Assembly: GCA_019918135.1 (NCBI GenBank)
Contig: WBZZ01006928.1
Coordinates: 1-64,000 of the forward strand
Source: Paulinella micropora
Lineage: Eukaryota > Cercozoa > Imbricatea > Euglyphida > Paulinellidae
Direction of reading: 5' to 3'
Length of the DNA: 64,000 nt
Part shown: in pieces, positions 30,801 through 40,526 of the stretch
Layout of the letters: each line of letters starts with the position of its first letter
Numbering within the stretch: position 1 is the first letter of the stretch
Translations under genes and position numbers: made by a program
The notes under the pieces: model-generated
Databases searched by the model: none
Seen by the model: only the letters and a program-made list of their open reading frames with translations
What the model was told of the DNA's origin: nothing

Positions 30801-31622
30801 CTAACATGTAATGCGGTAGAGTCTACGAAATAAGTTGTACCCCACCAACACGCCTGGCACAGCCATTGCCATCCCTTTCTTTGATTCCCACAAACGCACC
30901 CACGCTAGGCAGCCAATAGGGTGTAAGAAATCTTTCGGTGGTTGCCTTCGCAAAGCTAGTAGCTCATATGGTGTTCTTCCTTTGTACTTTCCCATAGGGA
31001 TGGGTGTGACGAGTCGAATCATCCACTCAGCCATCTCCATCTCCTGCCAAAATGACGGTGGTAAATGTGCATCAAATCTCATAGCTGTTAACGTTGCTCT
31101 TACCTCGCTTGTCCTATGATCTCTTTCTGCGACAGGGTTAGACCTGGGCTCGTCCCTCGGTGTGGTCTTCAGAATGATTCCATTCCGGTCGCAGAACTCC
31201 TGCAAACGTTTGGTATTGTATTCGCCAACACATCGTAACTGTTTTACTGTGTTGCCGGTCTGTGCAGCAAAGAACGCAATCACTTTCTGCACAAAAGGCA
31301 AATACAATTCCTCCTCTCTTGTTGGTGTGAAATTCTTAAAACCAAACTGACTCTCCTTATCTTTTAGGATGAGTTTATACCTGTTCCCTTGTAATGACTT
31401 CACGCCCCATGGTCCTCTCGAATCCATATGTAGGCACTCGCCTATGTGGAAGCCCGAATCGATGCCTGGGTTCGCTTTGAAGACAGGTAGCCTCGTAACT
31501 TTGGACTGGTTGCAACCTGTGCAGGCAGTTGTGATCAATTCTCTTATTCTCTTACCTACGATAGTTCGGCCATTCCTCTTTGCCCATTCCTCCATAACTC
31601 TAACGCCGGCGTGGCCTAACAT
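30801..31622 (-). pseudogene. copia GAG-pre-integrase and rve integrase core
   Basis: It begins with MLGHAGV and a C-x2-C pair (CTGCNQSK), the end of the HHCC zinc domain. The core follows: HMDSRGPWG (first Asp), then LRCVGEYNTKRLQEFC, where the family normally has an Asp-Asn-Gly-Gly-Glu stretch, and NPVAERDHRT with the third acidic residue. The second catalytic Asp is therefore missing, apparently through loss of two residues, so the integrase is probably dead. The upstream protease frame joins this one through a frameshift near 31635. The tail WESKKGMAMAVPGVLVGY is typical of copia integrases. Confidence 0.75.
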
Positions 31623-31633
31623 GCGATGGAATT

Positions 31634-33508
31634 CTAGAGTGGATCAATTGTTAGCGGGTTACGTAGCATTATTACCTTTCTGTTCTGAAAAACGGTTGCA
31701 TACTTGTAAGTGTGATCAAGTACTCCAGGGGACAGTAACGAGTAGGGGGTCTTCTTGCTAACTAACGCCTTCTGCAAATGTAAGCTAGTCTCGCTACATT
31801 TGCCGTCTATCACGGGCAAAGACGCATCTGCCGTCACATTGACCTCCATTGTGTGCTCTGTTATCCCCGCTAAATGTACCATTTTCCCCGTCTTTACTCC
31901 ACTCATGGGCATCGTGTGGTGCACTAGCGTTCTATTGCACCCTGAGTCCACTATCGTCGGCACTGTCGCTGTCTCATCTACCCTATATGCCACTGCTGTT
32001 TCTACCATTGCTTCTTCCTCTCCCCGGACCGTAGTGTCGGGGTCTATTGCGGTGGCAGTGAATGTTGAGTGTACTCTCGACGGCTGGTAATCTAAGTCAC
32101 TAGCTGACTGTCTAACGTGTGCCTGTAGTATGGTGAGGGGTGATATAATACCATAATCGGTGAAGCCATACAACCTCCTGTACACCCTCCTAAGGTCTTC
32201 TTTGTCGTAGCATGCTGGCATCTGGTACCTTGTGTCTTCTTTGTCGTAGCGTGCTGGCATCTGGTACCTTGTCCCCGCCGGTCCTCCAAGCACAATCTCG
32301 TACCTGGTGAGGCGTTGGAAAGCAAATATTGCGTAGTGGAAACTAACCGATCCTATGCCGCAAGGCGGCAAGAATTGTAACTGTGTCTCGCTAGTCAGTC
32401 TATTGTTTACGTCGGAGACCGCAAACTGACAGAAATATTTATGTGCTTTCCAATCTTCCCTCTGATGTTCTTTGTTACAGTACCATAACCACTTACAACC
32501 CATACATCTCTTCATGGGATGCATTAAGTCTTGTGTTTTATCACAACGCTCACACGATGCAGGTGGTTCGTGTAATGAATGTGGTAAGTCTGCGGGGTAA
32601 ATACCTGGTGGTTGAAAATTGGCGCAGAGCTTGCAGCGTCCCACCACCGTCTGCCAGTCGCCAGGTATGATGTTGAAACCTAAACGCAAGCTCCAGTACT
32701 CCATCTCCATAATTGTAGCATGTCTAAAGCAGTAATGTACGTCGATGGCCCAAAACGAGGGTCCATCGGTGATAATTGGGTTCGATGAGGGAGTGGTCGT
32801 AATGACTTGATCTCTATCAAGTATATTTAATGGAAATATAACTCCTACAGGGGTTTTTGGTCTGCTACTCTGCTGCCAAACTGGTCTGCCCACCGGTGTC
32901 ATTTTATGCTCAATTGATACAGATGAGTGTGGGATGGTGAAGTGTGGTAACCACGACAACGATGGTATCCCTTTCTTTACCTCGTCGCTACGGTACCATG
33001 GCTCTTCCCTAGGCACAATATAGCTAGTTGGAGCTCCCAATCGCCATGTTGGTGGCCAGTGTCTCGGTGGCACTGGGAATCCGTGCGGGTCCACCGTCTT
33101 TCTGTGCAGCTTACGAAGAAACACCGACACATTCAGTTTGGATCGATAATCATTTTCGTCTATTTTCTGTTCCCGTGTTAAGCTATCCCACGGTATTTCT
33201 CTAGGCCTGGTGGCTGTGAAGGACTGAAAGTCCATATGTGGTGTCACTGTTCCTATCGATGCTAGTGAACTCTCCATTTCTTGTGTCTTTGTCTCAGTCT
33301 TATCCTCTGTGAGCACACTATCACTATCCTCCTCTGCCTCTATAGTAGCTGGGGCATTGGAGGCTCTCGCCGTCGTAGCAGTTATCGGCATTGCTGCACC
33401 TATGGCATCTACTAAACTATCCGGAGAGCGGAGGGGCAACTCCAAACGCATCTCGTTATCGTCAGAGTCTTTGTGCGCTACCTCCTCACCTTCTACAGTG
33501 AGTCCCAC
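31634..33508 (-). CDS. copia polyprotein segment with MYND zinc finger and aspartic protease
   Basis: This 624-codon frame lies between gag and integrase. Around 32428-32552 it has a MYND-type finger: CERCD, then CMGCKWLWYCNKEHQREDWKAHKYFC, with the CxxC, CxxC, YCxxxHQ, WxxHxxxC order. MYND fingers bind protein peptides and are not part of standard copia elements as I know them. Near the C-terminus is TIVDSGCNRTLV, the retropepsin active site (DSG). A 13-residue segment (TRYQMPxxYDKED) is directly duplicated at about 32200-32280. The N-terminal 120 residues are acidic and probably flexible. The start shown is the first in-frame Met; the segment may be translated as part of a gag-pol fusion. 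Confidence 0.65.
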   Translation of the reverse strand: MGLTVEGEEVAHKDSDDNEMRLELPLRSPDSLVDAIGAAMPITATTARASNAPATIEAEEDSDSVLTEDKTETKTQEMESSLASIGTVTPHMDFQSFTATRPREIPWDSLTREQKIDENDYRSKLNVSVFLRKLHRKTVDPHGFPVPPRHWPPTWRLGAPTSYIVPREEPWYRSDEVKKGIPSLSWLPHFTIPHSSVSIEHKMTPVGRPVWQQSSRPKTPVGVIFPLNILDRDQVITTTPSSNPIITDGPSFWAIDVHYCFRHATIMEMEYWSLRLGFNIIPGDWQTVVGRCKLCANFQPPGIYPADLPHSLHEPPASCERCDKTQDLMHPMKRCMGCKWLWYCNKEHQREDWKAHKYFCQFAVSDVNNRLTSETQLQFLPPCGIGSVSFHYAIFAFQRLTRYEIVLGGPAGTRYQMPARYDKEDTRYQMPACYDKEDLRRVYRRLYGFTDYGIISPLTILQAHVRQSASDLDYQPSRVHSTFTATAIDPDTTVRGEEEAMVETAVAYRVDETATVPTIVDSGCNRTLVHHTMPMSGVKTGKMVHLAGITEHTMEVNVTADASLPVIDGKCSETSLHLQKALVSKKTPYSLLSPGVLDHTYKYATVFQNRKVIMLRNPLTIDPL

Positions 33509-33528
33509 GAAGCCTATCGAATGATTAC

Positions 33529-34492
33529 TTACCCCCGTGGCGGCGTCGGAACGTGCGTTTCCATACCTGGGTAGTCGTAACTTCCTTCGAGGTCACCTTC
33601 TTGCACGCACTGCCAGGGGTCTACCAAGCATTGGACAATGAGCATTAGTGAGCTTACTTGCGAACGAGACAGGTCGGTCCTTTTACTTAATCTTTCCAAG
33701 ATGTATTCTATTACCTGAACCTCTTCAGTCGTTTCTCTGTTAGTGTCGTGCCGTACAGATCGCCGTCGGAGGTTGCGGTTGTCACCCACCGACTTGGCTC
33801 CCGCCTCTGCTGCGCCTTCGTTGGGGTCGTCCTTCATGATCAGCGGGCAGTCCCAGAAGGCACACGCCCCGTTGATAACCATGTGCGCAGTTCTTCAATC
33901 GCTGTTTGGGTGGTTCGTTGTCGGCGACTTTTGGTTTCTTTTGCGCTCCTTGATGTGCGTTAGCGTTGCTGCCATCGTTGTCGACCGGTCTCTTAACTCC
34001 TGTAACTCTTTCGAAGTTTCCGGCGTAGGGCTTGCGAGTCAAGACAGGGAATGTCTTGGCCGTATCGATCTCCATCAGGGGTGGCAAGTCGTTGAGGTCG
34101 ACTTCGCCATCGACGGCCATGCCTACCCAGGCGTCGTCCACTTCGTCATGGACCGCTGCTTTCATTTCTCTCGCCACGTTGGCAGTATGGCGCATGTTAT
34201 AACACTATTACGGTTTCTGTCGTTGTTGTTGGGCAGTCCCCTCGTCCGTTGCGTCCATTGGATGCTCGCCGGTTGCGGTTCCGCCCGCCCGCGTTGAATT
34301 TATTTCTGTTGTTGACAGGACCTCGAATCTTGCATTCGTTTCCCGAGTGCGTCGGCTTATTAACACTCTCAGGCCTAAGACACCGGACACGACAATCCTT
34401 ACTAAGGTGGTCCCGTCTGCAATTGAAACACCAGGAGTCTTAGTCGTCTTCTCCTCAGCCTTCGGCTTCGCACGATCGCCTGCAAGCAACAA
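33529..34492 (-). pseudogene. copia gag C-terminal region with zinc knuckle
   Basis: The region connects gag to the protease segment. A zinc knuckle reads CFNCRRDHLSKDC at 34392-34430, spaced C-x2-C-x3-H-x4-C, one residue shorter than the usual x4 before His. Other short frames (about 33782-34195) are Lys/Asp/Asn-rich and probably carry gag tail sequence. Several frame changes prevent a continuous reading. The knuckle normally binds element RNA during particle assembly. Confidence 0.55.
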
Positions 34493-34631
34493 TGTTATTA
34501 GTAGCTGTTTGCTTGTCGCTCGAAGTCGTTTTCTTAGGCTTACTTATTTCTGCCGCTTGTAAAAGCCCTTCCATCCTAGCGCAGAGACCTTCATAGTCCT
34601 GTTTGTCCGCGTCGGCTTTACTCAAGTACAG

Positions 34632-35290
34632 TTAGTTGCCAGCGTCGCCTAAGACAGCATGTTTAGAGTTCTTAAGGCATTGAAGTGTTGCCACACACTT
34701 GAACTGATCTGGGAAGGGTAAATTTCGCTTTGCTAATTTCTTGTATCTATGCGCCTGTCTTTCTATCCACTCCTCTACGTTGGTGGATGGCCCTATCCTA
34801 TCAGTAAATAATTCCTGTAACAACTTGTGATTTGAAATATGCCCCACATGGGCATACTTCTCATTCAATCTCGCCCACATCTCACTAGGGTGATTACCTG
34901 TACTACGCAAGGTAAGCAATGCTGAGTGTCCCTGCAGTGCATCAGATAGAAATGAGCGTAATCGCACTTGACATTGCAGCCTAACCTTTTCCTGCAAGCA
35001 TGCTTCCAAATCCTCGTAGCCGAAGCCAGCAGCAAGCGCGTCGACTGCAGCCTTCTGCTCCTCGGTCTCCGTCGGTGGATCCGCGGCCTCGAGTTCCTCT
35101 CTACTCTTCTTAATATCAACTTCAGACGGGGTAATGTAGGCCTTCAACTCATTAAGCGTCAGTGGTGCGTTATCATCTGCAAGGAACACTAAAAACTTAG
35201 GATCTATTCCCTCTACAAACTGCAAAAACGACTAACGCCAGTCATCGAAAGTGGCAATGGGCTTAGAGGGCAGGCGTGGGCATTTGAGTG
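34632..35290 (-). pseudogene. copia gag (UBN2-type) N-terminal region with in-frame TAG
   Basis: From about 35225 to 34632 the frame has the helical gag pattern: VRLRSFLSDALQGHSALLTL, then HPSEMWARLNEKYAHVG, LLQELFTDRIG, then VEEWIERQAHRYKKLAKRNLPFPDQ. Upstream in the same frame are PSKPIATFDDWR, a TAG at about 35232 and SFLQFVEGIDPK. The TAG sits where Gln would fit, so a CAG-to-TAG nonsense change is likely. Gag forms the intracellular particle. The primer-binding site and LTR edge follow within 30 bases. Confidence 0.65.
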
Positions 35291-35296
35291 CAACTT

Positions 35297-35312
35297 GCGC
35301 TCTCTCATAACC
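35297..35312 (-). other. primer-binding site complementary to internal Met-tRNA sequence
   Basis: The 16 bases just inside the 5' LTR read GCGCTCTCTCATAACC on the plus strand, which looks like the anticodon arm (CTCATAA loop) of a methionine tRNA. The element would then prime with a half-tRNA, as Drosophila copia does. Confidence 0.5.
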
Positions 35313-35510
35313 TGTTGTAGCCATTCTCCTCCAGAACGCTATCAATAATCCTCTCTAGATTACCCTTCGAATAAATGTCGAAACGAATTTAATGGGAACA
35401 AACTCTTGACTAAAGTTGTAACAAATCATATGCTTCGATCATGTGATTTGTCACGTGAAAGGAATTTCTAGAACTCTAACAAATGACTGTATTCAGTGTC
35501 TATAAATGAC
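35313..35510 (-). repeat. truncated 5' LTR of the copia element
   Basis: It is identical to 28142-28339 except for two substitutions. The match ends sharply after TATAAATGAC; unrelated GC-richer sequence begins at 35511. Confidence 0.85.
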
Positions 35511-36021
35511 GGACCCTCCCCGGCAGTCATAGCTCCGCGGCCGGATATCCATCCGCAGACCGAACAGGAGGAAAAAGCGGATATCGCCCCTCAGCGCCCA
35601 CCGGGTGAGCCCAAGCTGAAGAAAGGCGAAGACGTTAAGGCCATCCATTGGCACGTGGGTAAGGTATATATCCTACGTACCGACGGCCCACGTAGGCGAC
35701 GATTGCCTAAATGACTTCTTCCTAATGAAGGTCAAGGAATGGGAACCGAAGGTCCGCGCCACCAGGGCGAACAAAGCGACCTCGGCCGAACCGCCCATCC
35801 TACAGTTTTATCGGTCACTCCAAGACCTTGACAATCCTGAATCCCGAGTCTTCTACCTGCTGTATCGGGACAGGGAAAACATAGAGACGTTCTGGAAGGG
35901 CATTACCGATAAATCGCCCGGATACAAGCCCTGGCAGATCCAAGTATGGCCGCGCATGGTGCTAGATTACCCATTCGACCTCCAACATGGCCGAATCCCA
36001 ATACGGGTATGGACAAGATAG
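35511..36021 (+). pseudogene. unidentified gene fragment, 5' end lost at LTR junction
   Basis: Two adjoining frames (to about 35690, then 35700-36021) read as one protein after a frameshift: a Pro/Glu/Lys-rich start, KAIHWHVGKVYIL, then DDCLNDFFLMKVKEWEPK, FYRSLQDLDNP, VFYLLYRDRENIETFWKG and WQIQVWPRMVLDYPFDLQHGR, ending at TAG. The aromatic-rich C-terminal half looks like a folded domain, but I do not recognise it. The start is missing because the sequence begins at the truncated LTR. Base composition differs from both the copia element and the Polinton-like element, so this is a separate sequence block. Confidence 0.4.
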
Positions 36022-36851
36022 CCGCCGAAGGCATCTCTACCGGTCTCATAGGGGTACCAGCACCGGGGAAATACAAGCCCGGCCGATTAGGCCAAGCTGC
36101 TAAATCCAAACGAGCTCGAAAGTAGTCGAGGTGATGATCGATGAAATGCATAGCCAAACACGGGTAGTACAGGGGTACCGGGCCAAACCGCACCAAGCGG
36201 AAACCTAGCCACTGCCATACTGGGGACACACCCGAAGATACCTCTGTCTTGTTTAAAATACTACCTAAGTCCGCTCTTCCATGGGAAAGAGGGGATTGGA
36301 CCTAACATGATGTAACAAACGGGAAAAATGACCCTGCCCCGCCTTCCGTGGGGTGCGACGGCCCTGAAGGTATGTTGATTGGTCGGTAGTTGGTGTTACC
36401 ACCATGATTCGGTATAATTTCTGGCTAGCTCAACCTGGCCATTGCACATCACACTTGCCTCCTCCCGAGTTACTAGCCCGCCTCCCGCGGCTCTGGCATG
36501 TGTAGGGTGTGATAAATTATTCTCCACAGAATGTTACGTCATTTATGTCACGTCCTCCCTATCTTGTTGTTTGGGTGGAAGGTTGGAAAGCACCAAGAGC
36601 CATAAGCATATATACCTCATTCATGCACTTAAGTGTCCCTATTCCTAGACAGCCCGATTCATATATAATCCAGAGGCATTAAGTACGGACGGGCGAAGGG
36701 ATCCAAGGGCTCACGTCGCACCCAAATCCCCCTGTTAACCTGTACATAAGTAAGCAAGTGTGCAAAGACGACAAACATCCCATAATTCATAGCAAACACA
36801 CTTGCCTTGCTCATAATTTTGGCTCACAGACATACCGACAATCAAGCCCTT
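36022..36851. other. intergenic region without recognised features
   Basis: No convincing frame, repeat or RNA gene is seen. Composition is intermediate, like the flanking block. Confidence 0.3.
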
Positions 36852-38824
36852 ATGCCACCTATAGGCATGCAAACAGCGCTGGAGCAGTACCTAGCGTTCC
36901 TATTAGCGTGCGTGGTGTCGATGTGCGTTATCGCGGTGGTACACTTGCTAATGCAAGTCATCGCGGTCGACAAGGGGAAAGCATCGAACCAGAGGCAAAA
37001 AGGCCAGCCGATAGCAGGGGCGCCGCCGGAGGCCAAACAACCGTCTGCGTCCGATTTACCTATGTCGGAGCCCCAGGTTCGCCACCCCACCACACAAACG
37101 ACACAAAACAGCACACTCGGATTCCAATGGGCCGGAACCATTCCGGAGGGACCCGCCCAACCCCGACCGAGCCCTACCTCACCTAGAACCCCACTCAGCA
37201 CTCTTTCCGATCACTCGAACACCGAGCTTACCCACATGAGCCCGGAGGGAACCGCAACGCCTGCTAGTGTTGCGCGCACACCTTCCTCACCCCCGACGGA
37301 TGAGGACGTCGACCCACGGGGGAGGACAGTGATGCTGAAGCCATGGCGCGCAACCGAGCTAAGCGACGCTTAAAGGCTCGCCGTGAATATTGGCGGCGGT
37401 TCGGGTGCAAGGATAAAACCGAGCCCGACAAATACAGCGACGGGTTAAACCCGGTCGAGGAGGAAAAACTCGTCCCCGCACCTCACAACATGGATTATCA
37501 ACACCATCGCTGCCCACCACCTGAACAACCCCGACACTGGGGCAGGAAAGAGGAATTTGTGGCATACTTCCACAAAAAGGATGATATCCCGTACGTATAC
37601 GGCCCGATCGACCGACCGGTATACTGTCATGGGGATAGACCGGTAAGCCAGAAAATCTACCGTCTCATCCGATGGGAATCCAAATTGGGGTGCCCAAACC
37701 TTCCCCTTCCAGCCCGCCCCAGAGGGTCAACTATGCACGCGTCAACCGATTGTTGATGCCGTATCGCATCCCGATGCAAACCATGTTGCGGGGAATGGAT
37801 TCCCACCTCTTCCAAGGGAACGAGGCGAGCGAGGAGTGCGAAAAATCCGTCCGATACACCTTTGACCCAGCGTCACGCCAAATGCACCGCATATACCCTC
37901 CGTACCCGGATATCACGGACGCAGAGCGCCGCCTACGGTTTGAATGCCCAGCGCCCAAACATACAACCAATCGTCGTTCTAATCCGTTCGAACCAACGGC
38001 GGAGCCATATCGGCATATGCTCGTTGGCAACCAGGTCAACTGGGTACCGGAACCTCACTATTTTGAGGACGAACCGGCCCACGGGGTCGTCCCTGAGGAA
38101 AGCATACCACCGCCACTTCCACCAATCCAAGATGAGCGGGGGGTATACTCTCACACCCCATCCTACAACTACGCGGCACATGACGAGAACCGTCTCCGAG
38201 TGACCTGCGGTGGAGTGCATCCAGTGCCCTCCAATGGCAGCTATAACTGCGGACACAAGTGGATCCTTGACCCCGACCTATATATGTCGCCAGAGCGATG
38301 GGGACCACATAATAATATTATGTGTCTGGAGCACAAATCTCATGAGAGGGAACGACCATGGCAGTAACCAGTTACTAGACCGTGGGAAGTTCCTCAGGGC
38401 CCGCCGACCTGGCCCGAAAATCCACTCCCACACGTGGTACCCTACACACCCATTCCGGGGGACCCTACATCACTGACCATGGAGCAGTGGGCGTTGACTC
38501 GGACCATCACAGGCTGTGCTAACTTGTCCGATCAACAAAGAGCGTATGTGCTACGATTCTATAGCATCAAAGCGCTGCCCAAACAGCTCTTAGAACCCTA
38601 CGAGCTCCGAAGGCTCCGATGGTCACAATTGGATATCAGTGCCTACTACCGACTCCTGGAGAGAGCGGGCCTACCCCTCCCGGACGAGGTTCAGGCATAT
38701 CGGGCCTAATAACTATCACCTCCGAAAGCGCCGCGATCTCCCATTCAATCTGTCGGCGGAAGGTGACGAGTTGCGCCAAATCAAGGAGGCCCTCGGAGTG
38801 CCCCTTGAGGAGAGTGCCCAATAA
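36852..38824 (+). pseudogene. unidentified membrane-anchored protein gene in several broken frames
   Basis: From ATG 36852 a short N-terminus leads into one hydrophobic segment (LEQYLAFLLACVVSMCVIAV), then a Pro/Ser/Thr-rich linker. A frameshift near 37315 continues with a basic start (MARNRAKRRLKARREY) and a His/Pro/Tyr-rich region. Another near 37690 continues with RVNYARVNRLLMPYRIP and on to ERERPWQ. There a single TAA (38365-38367) is followed in the same frame by 113 more sense codons including ANLSDQQRAYVLRFYSIK. A last shift near 38705 gives NNYHLRKRRDLPFNL and ends at 38824. The combined length is about 650 codons. No family is recognised; a viral or transposon structural protein is possible. 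Confidence 0.4.
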
Positions 38825-39144
38825 CCGTCCACTACCCCCTGCGTATCAGATAGTGGCGTCACATATATTTCACCCTCGCCTCCCTACCATAGGCGGAGCT
38901 ACTATCGCCCCCAGCCACCTACAATCCCCGACCGATTTCAGGGAGTGGCAAGGCTACGACAAAGACATTATCTCCGTTTTCAACAATGACACATGGCGGT
39001 ATGGCTCATAGCCGTTCGCTATCGCCTGTTCCGAAACGGCCATGGATACCTACTCAATGTCTTGCTTGATCGCGAAAATGCCCGCCCAACCGACCCTCAA
39101 CGCCTCCAATCCTGAGCGGAGAGGTGGGCTCGAAACTTCCGTTA
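38825..39144. other. junction region without recognised gene
   Basis: This is the end of the unidentified block and the transition to the Polinton-like element. No terminal inverted repeat was recognised. Confidence 0.3.
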
Positions 39145-39563
39145 TCACGCTCGTCCAGAGTTCGGCTTCGGTTCTCCCTCTTTCTCATCCCGTACAATCT
39201 CTCCTTCTTCTTGCTCTTCATCGGGTTTATTCAGCTTATCTAACTCGTAATCAATCACACTGTAGCCGTCCGTTTTCAAATATGTATATATAGCCATCGG
39301 GTTTCCCGTCTTCTTGAAGTGCTTAACCATTTCTTTGTAAATGTGGTCCTTGTGTATCGTGCTGGCTATAATAACAATGCGGGTCCTTTTGTCGGTCGTT
39401 CGTTTCAAGATTTCGAACAGTGCGGTCGTCTTGCCACTCTTCTTGCTAGCGAGAAGAAAAATGTTAGCGAACGCCTCATCAAACAACTTATGTCCTTTAG
39501 CCAACTTGTCTCCATCTCCGTTTGCTTAACTGGTTTCACCTTTACATTATTGATTTTCTCCAT
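39145..39563 (-). pseudogene. FtsK/HerA (A32)-like packaging ATPase, truncated
   Basis: The start is ATG 39561-39563 (MEKINNVKVKP). After a frameshift near 39515 the frame reads LAKGHKLFDEAFANIFLLASKKSGKTTALFEIL, with a Walker A motif (SKKSGKTT), and then RTRIVIIASTIHKD, as in the DNA-packaging ATPases of Polintons, virophages and nucleocytoviruses. These pump the genome into the capsid. Only about 140 residues remain; the Walker B region and C-terminal half are lost at the junction with the unidentified block. The acidic tail (DEEQEEGEIVRDEKEGE) may be out-of-family sequence created by the break. Confidence 0.6.
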
Positions 39564-39577
39564 CGTTTATATAAATA

Positions 39578-39949
39578 TTAGCCAAGAAATTCTAAACAAA
39601 TAACAATTCTTCCAGCTAGTTGGTCAGTCTCAATATTACCGCTGTCTGTTTTAAGCACTTTAAAAGTGTATTGCCCGTCGGTCCAGCCTACTACTCCTAA
39701 GTTGTAGCCGAGATTTGAAATGTTTGCCGTGGTGCTGTCTGCGAATGTGCCGATAATCCCGATGCGGTCCATATAAAGGATTTTTGTTTTCGTCTCGGCT
39801 GAATGATTCATATAGTGGATAAACTTAACATTCATTCTAGTCGGTGTAAAGTTCATTTGAATGTTTTTGTCAAATGTCTTGCTACCATTAACCCCGCCTG
39901 GAAAATCATTGCTCAGAAAAATAATCTTCTGGTATTTATAGTCTGTCAT
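39578..39949 (-). CDS. unidentified 123-residue beta-rich PLV protein
   Basis: An intact frame runs from ATG (39947-39949) to 39578, just before the ATPase gene start. The sequence is rich in Ile, Thr, Asn, Gly and Tyr with alternating hydrophobic residues, as in small jelly-roll or adhesin-like virion proteins (IIFLSNDFPGGVNG, QYTFKVLKTDSGNIETDQLAGRIVICLEFLG). I cannot assign a family. Its position between ATPase and fibre genes suggests a virion component; this is inference. Confidence 0.5.
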   Translation of the reverse strand: MTDYKYQKIIFLSNDFPGGVNGSKTFDKNIQMNFTPTRMNVKFIHYMNHSAETKTKILYMDRIGIIGTFADSTTANISNLGYNLGVVGWTDGQYTFKVLKTDSGNIETDQLAGRIVICLEFLG

Positions 39950-40187
39950 GATGCCCTATATTACTGCTCATAAACTTTTTATTAATTAATATTTCTGCTC
40001 GGACCGCTTGTGATTTCTATTCGAGGGTCGGCGAAAAAAAGAATGAAAGTTGTATTTATTGTATTATTGTATTCAAAAAGGATGTGTGTATAAGCCGATG
40101 AGTGATTGGTGTGTGAGTTTTGATGAAGCTAAACCTTTAATATGTTCAAATGATGCTTCGTGGTATAAAATCTATTCGTTTGAATGC

Positions 40188-40526
40188 TCAATTCTTTGAA
40201 CTAGAAGGTGATGGAAGGCAAATGCCGATGAGTAAGGTCAAAATACCTACATAAGTATTGGCAACCTCACACGGTAAGTTCTTTTCAGACAGCCTCACGA
40301 TACAAAGGGTTATAATCGCGATAATTATACCCATTTGAAATAAGTATTTAATAAGTCGGCTGTCAGTTTTTCGCTTAGTCAAACAGCAATCCCAGCTGTC
40401 CTCGTATTCGTGGTCTAATTTTTTTTCTTTCTGCTTAATTTGGACATCTAGCACACGGTTCTTCAACTCGGGTGTGAGGTCTTCCGTCTCTATGATTGGT
40501 GGTGGTGGGTGTAATCTAGGGGGCAT
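40188..40526 (-). CDS. small two-helix membrane protein of the PLV
   Basis: This 112-residue protein has a Pro-rich start (MPPRLHPPPPI), a charged region with paired Cys (DSWDCC), and two hydrophobic segments: LFQMGIIIAIITLCIVRL and ANTYVGILTLLIGICLP. It begins 11 bases inside the end of the fibre gene on the same strand. A virion-membrane or lysis role is possible but not shown by sequence. A non-coding interval of about 240 bases separates it from the next minus-strand gene. Confidence 0.5.
   Translation of the reverse strand: MPPRLHPPPPIIETEDLTPELKNRVLDVQIKQKEKKLDHEYEDSWDCCLTKRKTDSRLIKYLFQMGIIIAIITLCIVRLSEKNLPCEVANTYVGILTLLIGICLPSPSSSKN

Larger units (their letters stand above)
28142..35510 (-). 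mobile_element. Ty1/copia-type LTR retrotransposon, 5' LTR truncated
   Basis: This is a minus-strand element with gag, protease, integrase, reverse transcriptase and RNase H in copia order. The complete 3' LTR is at 28142-28592 (TG...CA ends), the polypurine tract is next to it, and a primer-binding site abuts the other LTR at 35313. That LTR stops abruptly at 35510 after 198 of about 451 bases and is followed by unrelated sequence, so target-site duplications cannot be checked. The LTR copies differ at 2 of 198 positions, indicating recent insertion. All long frames contain frameshifts or stops. Confidence 0.85.
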
